DNA of 64,000 bases. Source: Aricia agestis (taxonomy: Eukaryota > Arthropoda > Insecta > Lepidoptera > Lycaenidae). Under the pieces are notes generated by a model that worked only from the letters and a program-made list of their open reading frames with translations, searched no databases and was not told the origin of the DNA. Position numbers and translations under genes: made by a program. Shown piece after piece: positions 45,705-56,103 of this stretch; position 1 is the stretch's first letter; every line of letters starts with the position of its first letter. Location: the NCBI RefSeq assembly GCF_905147365.1, contig NC_056425.1, positions 503,501-567,500 of the forward strand, written 5' to 3'.

Positions 45705-47439
45705 AATTTACGTAAGTCTGGGTTATCACTTATCGGTAATAATCCTTTGTTAGAGTATCATGATCTCTCTTTTCTTTATCAACTATGTACAGTAGATGAC
45801 AAAGATTTGAAAAAGCAACTACCTCATTAAAAACACATGGACCAGTATTTCATGTACCTAATATAATTTCTATCTTTGTCTTTCTCTAAGCGACAAAAAA
45901 TAAAGCAGAATGAAAGAGATACACAAGTACACATGAAGGAAAGAGATGACATTATATTTAATTGTGAATTAACTTCTACCTAACTCGCATTAGGAAATAT
46001 TTATTGTTTGTTATATGATTTGTATTAAATTTTTGTATGCCATAATATTTAATGTAATCTAATAAAATATGTTTTGTTGGAGTCCTATTTAATTATAAAA
46101 TCATGGTCAAACTACCTACTTCTCCAATATTCCATCTGAATCTCATAGCTTTTGAGAAAAAATGTGTCAAACATATGGTATTAGGCTGAGTTACCTTACA
46201 GTAAAAGTGTTAGTGCTTAGTGCTCAGTAATGATTCTGAGGCATCCTAGATTAAATAAAAGGCAAAGTTTTTAAGCTAGTCCAGCAGACATGTTTTCAAC
46301 GTTAAACATTAGATAATAGATATACACGAGCACCATGGCGTGTTTTTAGTCATTTAAAAAGTCCATTCAAGGTCCCTAAAATCTATGTTACATATTATTA
46401 TCATAATGAATATTATTTATATTGACGTCAATGACTTTAAAATCAATAACAAACTGTATATCTGTATGTTAATTCCGAGCATGTGCGAGTAACATTTGGA
46501 GTGGAAAAGTTTGTTGCCTCCGGGCTAGGAACTTACCACTCAGAGTTTCTGTAGTAGAGTTTTGACTGTGTCGGCAGGATTTTTGTGATGTTATTATGTT
46601 TTTCAATGGGATAAGAGCAGAGTAAAAGGATTAATATATTGCATACTTATATTATTGTTGCGAAAATGTGGAGACTAGGGAAAAAAAAATTTAAGTAGTT
46701 TTTATTCCGAATAAGGTACAAAACAATAAGTTTAATGGATATAACAGCCTATAAATCTGACAATGAAAAAATAGATAATTTGCGTTGTTTTGCTATTGTG
46801 ATGCATATTATTATAAATATTTTTTATACAGTGCCTTAATTTTTACAGAGCTAAAACCTCCAAATAAGTTATTACTATGTTACTTTCAAAGTTATTTTCC
46901 ACTGGACCAGATTTTTGCTCAGATAAAGAATTGTCAAGGATTATTATACTACTTTTTATAACTTAACTTGATACAGTTCCTTCGGGATTTTATTTGCATA
47001 CGAAGTCGCGGGGCTCGCTAGTAAAATATAATAGCGGGGCGCAACAGATAAAGCGTAATTATGTCCGGACTAATCCCGGGTAATGGAGAAAAATGCCCTG
47101 GTAATTGTTATAAAGCGGCCGGACATGCTAATGTCCGTCCCCCACCCCCCGCACCCCCTGGGACGGACTAGTTTAAAATGCTAACGACTAGGGCATGGTC
47201 ATAGCAATTAGGATTAAGTAGTTAAATGATTTAGTGTAGGGCTCTAAATTCATATATTTTACAATCCTAGAGCAATATGTAAGAAAATGAGTTGCTATTG
47301 CTATAAAATAAGGCGCTATTTAAACTAAAGGGCTTTACGTAACGTGAAGAAAATCATTTTTGAGTTGAGAAAACAGAACTATATTCACAATAACGAGACA
47401 CAAAATTGCATACATTTATATTATGATATTACACAGGAG
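45705..47439. other. E2 3' UTR and E2-E3 intergenic DNA
   Basis: Probably 3' UTR to about 46.09 kb, then AT-rich DNA. A different Helitron-type end (gtcgcggggctcgctagta) is near 47004-47022. No gene. Confidence 0.45.
46061..46066 (+). promoter_or_regulatory. Candidate E2 poly(A) signal (AATAAA)
   Basis: AATAAA followed within 10 bp by the GU-rich gttttgttgg; 357 bp after the E2 stop. Confidence 0.55.
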
Positions 47440-47634
47440 GAGGTTCTACTACAGGAGGTTCCAAGGACGACTTCCGAACACGTCGCGCCCCACGTCGCAG
47501 ACAATACGTGTTTAGTGTTTTAGTGTTAGTGTTAGTTTTTAGTATAATTGTATGTATGTTAGTCTATAAGATATTTATAATAGGGGTCAAGATGCCTGAG
47601 TTAAATAAATAAATAAATAAGAAATAAATTAACT
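47440..47634 (+). mobile_element. 3' end of gag-only non-LTR element, copy A
   Basis: 5'-truncated. It encodes the last ORF1 residues (a RRF.GRLPNTSRPTSQTIRV-like end) and then a tagtgttagtgttagt 3' UTR with a (taaa)n tail. Same family as 33070-33843. Confidence 0.65.
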
Positions 47635-47792
47635 TTTAGTTCCGGGGGAGACTCCGGAATGAAGCGAGCGTCACGTCGCCGTTAATTCGTGATAAAGTGT
47701 AGTTATTAAGATTATAACTAATATTATGTATGTTAGACATTAAGGTATATATTGTATGGGCCTAAGTAGCCTGATTTAAATAAATAAATAAA
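47635..47792 (+). mobile_element. 3' end of gag-only non-LTR element, copy B
   Basis: Starts gttccgggggagactccgg (FRGRLRN), has GTCACGTCGCCG coding for VTSP as in the 33-kb copy, a 3' UTR with tatgggcctaagtagcc, and an aaataaataaata tail. It directly follows copy A in the same direction. Confidence 0.65.
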
Positions 47793-47925
47793 AATATAAT
47801 AATTTGTGACTCGATTTGCCGTTTGGACTTAAGAATTAAGATACCGTTTTATGCTATAAAAATAAAAACGAAAACAAGTTTAAATGTGGCAAACAGCAAA
47901 TTTAAGTCTTTAGTTGTTATCGTAA

Positions 47926-47931
47926 TTTATT
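47926..47931 (-). promoter_or_regulatory. Candidate E3 poly(A) signal
   Basis: AATAAA on the minus strand, 27 bp past the E3 stop codon. Confidence 0.6.
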
Positions 47932-47957
47932 TAGTAATTTATACAATAAACGTTTAA

Positions 47958-50264
47958 CTATAATTTTATTCCCTTTGTATATTCATCACAAGGCACATAG
48001 CCTCTTTCTCCATAATCACACAGCATCTCCAAGAAGAACCCCCCTCGATGCTGTGGCCGAGCCTTCTCCAGGACACCGAAGGTCTCGTCCAGAACCATGA
48101 CATTGGAGGAGTTGGTGGTGGCTGCTGGCCAGGACACCGGATGATATCGCGTTATTTTTGGTGTAGGATTCCTGAAAGAATAATAATATGAAATCTACAA
48201 AATATAAACGACTTTTAAATTTTGTTAGTCTCGCAAAAATTCGAGGACGGTTAAATTTGACTAATTTTAGTCTTGAAATGGTGGCTAATTGTTGCGCGCG
48301 ACTTGAACTCTACATTTTCCGAGACGAAGACTTAAAGTATCCTTTTGCGAAACTCAGAGTAGACTCACACCAAAATTCATCTAAACCGATTCAACGATTT
48401 AGGCGTCAAGAGACAATAGATAGATATAGTTTTACATTCAAAATATTAGGTATGAATTAAATAAATAGGAGATAAAAATACGTACCCATATTTAACAAAA
48501 TTCTCTATCATTGTGTTGTACTTGTAAGCGAAGATGGCGTCTCTATCCGAGAGCCTTATGTTGATACCTGCAGGCTTGAACATGTAGAATACATCGTCTG
48601 AATGTGTAGACTTATTCAGGTTCACTCCAGAAAGATCTTTCCCAAAATTCCGATCACCGATGTAAGAGAATACATAGTTATATACTGGTGAGTGCGATGC
48701 TTTGGCCAGCAGCTTGGAATAAGCATCAGTAGCTCCATATGCTATCCAGTCAGAATAAAATCTTATAAGATTTAGTTTACTTTTATTATAATCTATAGTT
48801 TTATTGCCAAAGTAATGTTTGCGTATTTTATCAGCAATTTTACGTTTGAACTTCTTTGTTGGTGTCGAAAATACTGATGGTAGATGATTCACAAAATTAT
48901 CATTTAGGTCTTTAGTTACACTTCTTATAATGGCGTAAAAGAACATACCCTCTAGATCAGTATAACCTATCATCACAGGAACTTTGTTATAGTTGCCCGA
49001 TTTTATTATATTACTAGGTGTATCAGTGAAAAATGGCTCTGTATTATTCACATCCATACATGGAGTATATCTGAAGTATCTTGGATCTGCTGATGATCCC
49101 ATTGTAGCTCTCATGAGTTTCTCTAAAGGAGCTTCTTCGAGTACATTGTAGATGTCATTTTCTGTAATCGCTGATGCTATTTTATTAGCATCTTCTTTGG
49201 TAGTTCTATCTGATTCTAAATTAAACGCCCAAGTTGAAAAGGCTGTTCCGCTCATAAGAATCGCCTTATGAAAGAGACCACTGCTGGTTTTAGAAAGTAA
49301 ATGCATAGAAGCCAAGCTGCCTCCAGCGCTTTGACCGCATATAGTCACATTGTCAGGATCACCACCGAATGCTCCTATATTCTGTTGCACCCATTTCAAA
49401 GCGGCTACTTGGTCTCTCAACCCAATGTTTGACACATCATTGGTGCACAAAAATCCTAGAACTCCTAATCTATAATTTACAGCAACGACTATGACGCCGT
49501 TAGAGTTTAGGAGTAGTGGATGGTAAACGTCTTTCCCTCCATGCCAGAAGGCTCCACCATGGAAGTAGACTATCACAGGCATCTTCTTTCCTTTTTCTGG
49601 TACATGCACGTCCAGGTACAAGCAGTCTTCTCTGCCGATTAAGACTGTGAGCATCTGGGGACATCTTATCAACTGGTTTATAGCATACATAGTCCCTTTC
49701 CATTTTAGCGGTGATTGCGGATACTGAAAATGATAAGATTTTGATTAATAATAAATTGTCAAGATTACATGATCAGTTAGGTATGAATTGTTGGTTTGTT
49801 AAACAGCTCAAAAGTTGACAGCTTTATTAATGGTTAACTCGATGTTATATTCATCTAAATTGAAAGAATGAAAATCTTTTTAAAACCATTCTAAAGGCTA
49901 GATAGATTATTAATTAGCAAGGTTTTAAAATCCCATTTGTTGTTTTTATATCTTATTGTTTTACAATCCTTTTGCAGCGACTTATGGCTACAATTTACAT
50001 TAGTAAATAGTAGCAATAAGTCATTGCTTTGTTAATTCAATTTTAAAAACATTTTAGGCACTAATTGCTGATTACTTACTGCAATTTAACGACTATAATT
50101 ACCTGGAACCTCCTTGCCACGGCATACGGTATGCTATAGTAGTGGCTCTGACCGCTCTCCCCCCGCAACCCCCTCACTTTCCCCTGCGGGAGTTCCAACT
50201 CGGGAGTCAAGATTTGACCACTCACTAAACTGAATACGAGGAGATATGCCACTGTAAACAACAT
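47958..50264 (-). CDS. Carboxylesterase E3 (COesterase family), three exons, reverse strand
   Basis: Exons on the minus strand: 50264-50103, 49723-48486 and 48171-47958. Phases are 0 and 2, as in E1/E2/E4, giving 537 residues. MLFTVAYLLVFSLVSG is a clear signal peptide, so the product is probably secreted. The triad is Ser186 (GQSAG rather than GESAG), Glu312 (GYTDLEG) and His428 (THSDDVFYMF rather than HADE). The oxyanion motif is HGGAF 109-113. Other family signatures: GREDCLYLDVHVP, VNYRLGVLGFL and GGDPDNVTICG. The C-terminus (ARPQHRGGFFLEM, then CDYGERGYVPC) differs from the RRK ends of E1 and E4. The introns are short (379 and 314 bp) and transposon-free, unlike its neighbours. It is the most divergent of the four and inverted, so it may be the older lineage. 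TAG at 47960-47958. Confidence 0.9.
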
Positions 50265-51107
50265 TGTGTTTAGACTAGGGTTACTTGTACTAATATTATG
50301 TACTCTGTGCTAGGGTCATGAGTTGTTGCTTTTGTTTATGCCGTAATGCTTGGCAAGATTCCGCAGTCAGGTCACTTGTCACTTGTCACTTGTCAGCTGA
50401 GTTCGAATTCAAAATTTCAATAGCACGATCCAGGACTGTGTGTCGACACGGAGCATATTCTATGCTTTCTTAAACTTGCTGTCATCGTTACAATTTAAAT
50501 CAATTTTCATCACTACTACTCCAAAACTATATGGTTTTTGGATATAAGCAGGTTGATTCTTAAATAATGCTATCAGTCACAGCTTTACACAGAATTCACA
50601 TCACTTAAGCCCTACACACTATTTTGAACTTTAACACTCTCACACACATACACTTGAACTAAATTTTTCCACACAACACGTGTCCGTCAGACAATGTGTG
50701 TACCGCTGAGGCTGGATGTAAACAGCAGTGGAGATGTAAAATTAGCACAGACGTGAAAGCCTAGCTGCTGTCGTTAGCGTTTCGCAACGTGACATTTTGA
50801 CTCTACGACACGACATGATATTTCATCAGACGATTTTGCAATGTGCATAAAACCGGATGAATTCATACTAATATTATGAATGCGAAAGTGTGTCTGTCTA
50901 TTGTAAATGTTACCTTTTCACGCCCAAGCCGGTAAACTGATTTTGCTAAAATTTGGTAAGTATATGTATAGTATAGAATGTAGATACTTTGAGTCTCAGA
51001 AAAGGACATAATACACTTTTTATGCCGGAAAATTGTGATAGTCGAAAGTTGTCGTATCGTGTCTCGCATCGGATGATATAAAGTAGTTCACGCTGCACTT
51101 CACACAA
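50265..51107. other. E3 5' flank and intergenic DNA
   Basis: Short direct repeats (tcacttgtcacttgtcac near 50372). A diverged Helitron-like copy at about 50866-51070 (atactaatattatgaatgcg, (gtct)n, cacgcccaagccgg). Any E3 promoter should be here, but no element stands out. Confidence 0.4.
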
Positions 51108-51618
51108 GTGGCGACCACTGGGTGGAAACACGCAAGCAAACAGCATCGCAAGCAATATTTAGGTAAAGGGCACTACATACAGTACACAAGCAGCTGTGGA
51201 TGTGATGGAGCTATAATATCTCCTCGCTTTAACTATGCTCTATTTAACGTTCTACGTTGTTGGAAAACCATGATTGCGAAGCTGTATCATGCAAAATGGA
51301 GGCCGATCAATGGACATTATACACGAATATTGTCTTCTTTCTTTACAAGATTTAAATCCCGATATCGGTTTAAATATTCATACATATTGTAAAAAATTGT
51401 ATGAAATTACACTACGCTTACTTTTAACTTGTTACTATTTACAAAGCGCCTGTAGAAAATATAATGTTAACAAAAATATAATACGGCTATTTAACGAACG
51501 TTGTGTTTACCGATCGTATTTACACAGATTTATTTTCCGTAATTTCGACGGTATACGCTTCATTTACAAAGTTAATACAAACATGTTTATTATTTACTTG
51601 AAAATACATATCCGGTAG
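51108..51618 (+). CDS. Two overlapping small ORFs of unknown nature
   Basis: Frames 51108-51392 (94 aa) and 51274-51618 (114 aa) overlap in different phases. The second is rich in Tyr, Ile, Asn and Arg with Cys at intervals (YCKKLYEITLRLLLTCYY, ACRKYNVNKNIIRLFNERC). No domain was recognised. They might be one decayed gene broken by a frameshift, perhaps transposon- or virus-derived, or simply chance frames. Confidence as a functional gene is low. Confidence 0.2.
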
Positions 51619-52224
51619 TAAAAACTGCAGACTCGAGCAAACAGCTCGTATGAAATAATATAGCGCCGCCCGGGGCCATCACAAATATACAGATCAAATA
51701 TGAAAACTAGCGCCCGACAGAATATTGAGTGGACTGAAATAAACATTGCTTTGCCGCGATTGGTGTCACTGGCCTTATGGAAAATCGGTGTAAAAGAGAG
51801 CATCAGAGGTAGGTTTAAAAGTTGGTGACAAAATAGGTTTAACGAATGCTCTTTAGAGGCTTAATCAATGAAAGGAAATACGTTGTAATGTTTTAGTTAC
51901 TTGATTATTACGAGTATACTTCCGATAAGATAAGGTTATCAGGTAATAAAATCTAGTACCAAAAAAATTCAAGGTTTTAGTACTTTCAGAAACAAAATAA
52001 GTAAAGCTGTGCCTGACACTATTTTAAAGCAATAAAGTTAGATCACTTGCTGTACGACCAAATAAGGGGCGTGCATTTAAACATGTTCAATAGCTCTTAG
52101 GATTCTAAGGATTAAGCCAAATGTCATATTATCTTTGTTGTTAGTGAGTCCGAGAAATTACACGGGGAACATCTATATTGTGTATTGCATTTCTGGTCTT
52201 TAAATACCCAGTTTAGGCACTGCG
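51619..52224. other. Intergenic DNA, no feature
   Basis: Nothing recognised on either strand. Confidence 0.45.
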
Positions 52225-52312
52225 AAACCCAGCATAAGCATTGTTTCACTCCGGTTTTTATAAGGCCGTGGTATTTCTAGCCGGTCCATTCGTGTCGCAG
52301 CATCTCCCGTTT
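52225..52312 (-). mobile_element. Old head fragment of the short LINE-derived family
   Basis: Diverged reverse copy of the head only: gcgaaacccagcataagc, actccggttttta and ggtccattcgtgtcgcagc. Confidence 0.6.
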
Positions 52313-52559
52313 AAAGGTGATTCAATATACACGTGGTGTTTTCGTTCAATTTGTCGCCGCCCGCTCCGTGCGCTAACACAACACTATTAGAATAACACAG
52401 ACGGAGATACGGGGAATTTTATACAGTTCTTTTTTTTTCGTGACCAGGGGAAATGGACCAAGAAAGGAGGAAATCGCAATTCGAGTAATTGAAACATCAT
52501 CAACATCAGAGGAATACTTGTAAGTTGTAGCTCTCTTGGTGATGACACATTTTTTTACA

Positions 52560-53010
52560 CAATTGCAGGCAAACGAGCAAACGGGTGATGAAAAGCGACT
52601 GCCGTCGCCCATGGACGCTCGCAACATCAGAAGAGTTGCAGGTGCATTGCCGGCATTTTACGCTCTCTTCTTGAAGGTTTGCAGGTTGTATTTATCCGGA
52701 GATACTGCTGGTGACAGTTTTCCAGAGTTTTACAGTGCGCGGCAGAAAGTTACGCAAAAAACGCACATTGGAAGACTGCCACTCATCAAGGTGATGAGGA
52801 TGGTATATTATTATTCTTCGACATCGTTCGACGAGAAAAATATACCATATATTTTCCACATCTCGGCGTAATTCCAGCCTGTTTGAAACACTATGGCAGT
52901 TAACAATCCGAGCGGCCCTTTGTTGGATAGTGGATACGATCCAAACTGAGTAGTTGGTATTTTACATTTGCGTTTTTGATTCTTAATGTGGAGTACCGCG
53001 ACCCTAAGCA
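52560..53010 (-). pseudogene. LINE ORF2 C-terminal remnant, same family as 10719-13074
   Basis: Read on the minus strand across frames: QQRAARIVNCHSVSNRLELR, LRNFLPRTVKLWKTVTSS, then SSDVASVHGRRQS and the 3' UTR acccgtttgctcgtttgcc. This is the ORF2 C-terminus that the long copy lacks; it shows that HSVSNRL, not HSVSPSE, is the normal continuation. It is interrupted by stops and frameshifts. Confidence 0.75.
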
Positions 53011-53242
53011 CCTTTAGGGCTCCAGCAACTAATTAGCGAAACATAGCGTATTAATTGTAGATATCCTGTGTCTAACTGACTAGGCCACGCGTACTGATTG
53101 TCCGATAGGTAAAATATTAAAGATTTCAATGCAGAAACATGTACGGTAGCTAAACGGGCGTTAGAATAGAAACCAAGTTCTCGCAAAGTATGTACCACTT
53201 CACTCCATTAGGTTAAGTAATAAGTTAGGTGAGGATTAAAAA

Positions 53243-53705
53243 ATCGGCCAAGTGCGAGTTGGACTCGAGCACGAAGGGTTCCGTATCGTTAAAAAGCAAA
53301 ATTAGGTAAAAATGTGTTTTTTTGTATCGAAACCCACCTTGTTTATTTTATTTAAATTTTATTATTAATTATTAAAGTATAAATACAACTGAGTATTTTG
53401 TGAACATTTCAAGTGCCTACCTATTGTCATTATTGATATCGAGCATAAAATAGCAAAATAAAATACGTTTGTTGTATGGGAGCCCCCCTTAAATATTTAA
53501 TTTATTTTGTTTTTAGCATTTGTTGTTATAGAGGCAACGGATATACACGATATTACACAATCTGTGAAAATTTCAGAAATCTAGCTATAGCGGTTCTGGA
53601 GATCCAGCCTGCTGACAGACAGACGGATAGGCAGACAGACGGAAAGACAGACATCGAAGTCTTAGTAAAAGGGTCCCGTTTTTACCCTTTGGGTACCGAA
53701 CCCTA
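53243..53705 (-). mobile_element. 'AGGGTTCCGT' repeat, copy 2
   Basis: Reverse orientation: aaatcggccaagtgcgag and gggttccgtatcg at the low end; (gaca)n, then gggtcccgtttttaccc and accgaaccctaaa at the high end. Confidence 0.72.
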
Positions 53706-53793
53706 AAAATATTTACATAGCGAATTACGAATATACAAGATGTGGAATTTGCCTTGCACATTGGAAAAGTCACAAGACAGGCCGAGACACCGG

Positions 53794-53846
53794 ACATTAA
53801 ATAGTTATATGCTGGGATATTTACCCAGCGCATAACTATTTAATGT
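53794..53846. repeat. 23-bp-arm hairpin
   Basis: Arms 53794-53816 and 53824-53846 pair with one mismatch; 7-nt loop. Confidence 0.75.
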
Positions 53847-54149
53847 TTTATTTGTTAGGGAGATAGTGTGTGTGTTATCAGAGTAAATATTGTATAACAT
53901 AATATGACCTTGACTTTAATTAATAATATAGTTTCATTGTTATATATAAGAGGTCATTGACTTCTAACTACAATATACAGAAGAGGTCGAAAAACTCATC
54001 CAAAATGATTCATTTATACATAAACCTGTCTTTAATCTTTTTTTCGTATCATCGCAAACAAGCGACGAAATTTGTAGCTAGTTTGCGTCAAATCTATAGT
54101 AATATAAACTTTATATTACTATAGGTTATACTATACTTAGCAATGATCT

Positions 54150-54506
54150 ATAATATAAAAATGAGTCGCTGAATGTGTTGCTAAGCGCAAAACTCGAGAA
54201 CGGTTGGACCGATTTCGCTAATTCTTTTTTTAAAATATTCCTTGAAGTACGAGGATGGTTCTTATGGAGAGAAAATTAAAAAAAAAAAAATCCTGAAAAA
54301 GTCTAAAAACAACACTTTTCTATACTCCCATACAAAAGATTTGTGATAATACTTAAAAGTCAAATATATAAAAATGGATTTTCAATTATGTTAGTAACGC
54401 TAAAACTCGAAAACGGCTGAACGGGTTGGGCTAATTTTAGTCTTAAAATATTCGTAGAAGTCCAGGGAAGGTTTTGAAGTGACACGAAGTTCACCGGGAC
54501 AGCTAG
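54150..54506 (+). mobile_element. Second Helitron-like family, partial tandem copy
   Basis: Starts ataaaaatgagtcgctgaat with aactcgagaacggttgg; from about 54365 a second related segment (aactcgaaaacggctgaac) runs to cgaagttcaccgggacagCTAG-T. CTAG-T suggests a Helitron 3' end. Unrelated in sequence to the 29070-type family. Confidence 0.5.
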
Positions 54507-55749
54507 TTTATTATAAAGTAGAACGCAAATTGATACTACTATAGATTTTATTATTGAGGCCATTTTTAACTGCTAAAAATGGGGCCCCAGAAACATTTAA
54601 TAATACTTAACTTTAGTTCAATCAAGAGTTTGACAGAAAATGTATGAAGTTTACGACTTAAATTAAATAAGCATTGAATGTCGTTTAAAGGGGCCGTAAG
54701 TATAATTTTGTGATAATATAGATACCACGCTTCAATTTTTTTTATATAAAACTTAAAAAAAAGATGACAATGAGGAAATGATTTATTTAACGTATCGACT
54801 CGGCCTTCACTGACGTAACTTCATTGATTACGAAGTCTAAAGGTCGCGCCAGACTCCCACGATAACGCTGCGATAACGCTCACTGTATATTACAATACGT
54901 GTACAGTCGAAGATAGATACGGAAATATATATTTTTTTTAAACTTATTAATAAAAGCCGCTGGAAACATCTGACGAGTCTTACCGCCGTAGTCAAAGACA
55001 TTTAATTACGATTAACCTTCAATTTAATGAAGAGTTTGACAGATACTGTATGGGGCTTATGTCAAAATTTTGAATTAATTGCATTTAAGTAATTAATGTT
55101 CTACTCTGAGTGCGGCAGTTAGACTCTACCTTTAAAGAGTAATATATCACCCTTAATTATTATTTGCACCACAATTGAAATATTAAAGGTTTGGGTCGAT
55201 TGACTGGCAGATGTACCTAGTTAGCAACTAGACATTTTTATTCCTGTTATCCTCACAATTTAATTCCTCTTTCTCTCATTTTTATAAATTTCAAACCGAA
55301 GCATGTTAAAAATCAATTTACAAATCAGATATATTCTATACCACGAATATTATTTCAAGCCGGTGAACCCGCGGAAAATAACACGACTACGTAACAAATC
55401 TTTAAATTTTAATGCAGGAATCAGGATCAAAGTAGCCAGTAGCCTTGACTCATATTGAGGACGATTATGCCGCAGCGGCGCCGCCAGTGTGACGTAACCC
55501 TCACAGCACTTTAGTTACGACAGTCGCTAGTCGGTGTGCATACACGGGGAACGATGGAGTGATATAACGCTCGACTAGTTAGTGGACTGACTAATTTAAT
55601 ATATTAGTGAATAAGCCAAAATAATTAGGTAGTGATTTTAGTAAAGTTACTAATAATTAAGTGAATTTAGTGTAGTGTGTTAACTCCCTAACGTCATGAA
55701 CAGCTGATATGTGACAGGACTAGTGACACAAATTAGAGCGGCGTTAACT
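54507..55749. other. E4 upstream region
   Basis: AT-rich to 55.4 kb. A GC-rich patch (cgcagcggcgccgccagtg) at about 55470-55545 precedes the minisatellite and may mark the E4 transcription start, but no promoter motif is certain. Confidence 0.35.
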
Positions 55750-56085
55750 AATCTCACGATCAAAGTCTAGTTTAATACTAAGCTCACGTTAAAATTGTAG
55801 TTGAATATTAAGCTCACGATCAAGTTCTAGTGACTTTCCTAATCTCACGATCAAATTCTAGTGGACTACTAATCTCACGATCAAATTCTAGTGGGCTCAC
55901 TAAGCTCACGATTAAATTCTAGTGGACTACTAAACTCACGATAAAATTCTAGAGCAGGGGTGCTGAAACTTACGATCAAATTCTAGTGAACTCACTAAAC
56001 TCACGATCAAATTCTAGTAGACGCACTAATCTCACGATCAAATTCTAGCGAGCCTCCCTCTTTAAACTCACGTTCCAACTCTAGT
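55750..56085. repeat. Minisatellite of 11 units, ~30 bp each, upstream of E4
   Basis: Eleven imperfect copies of ctcacgatcaaattctag, separated by 8-17 bp of the form tgg(ac)ctactaat, end 19 bp before the E4 ATG. With no obvious acceptor in between, the array is probably in the E4 5' UTR or core promoter. Confidence 0.88.
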
Positions 56086-56103
56086 GGTTAGTGGTTATGT
56101 GTG

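Noticed and set aside
52225..53010. One contiguous old LINE copy from 52.2 to 53.0 kb
   Set aside because: On the minus strand the head fragment (52225-52312) lies downstream of the 3' UTR part (about 52560-52620), the wrong order for one copy, so they are treated as two separate fragments.
55750..56085. Regularly spaced repeats resembling a CRISPR array
   Set aside because: Units are degenerate, spacers are short and similar to each other, and the context is an insect nuclear gene; it is a minisatellite.
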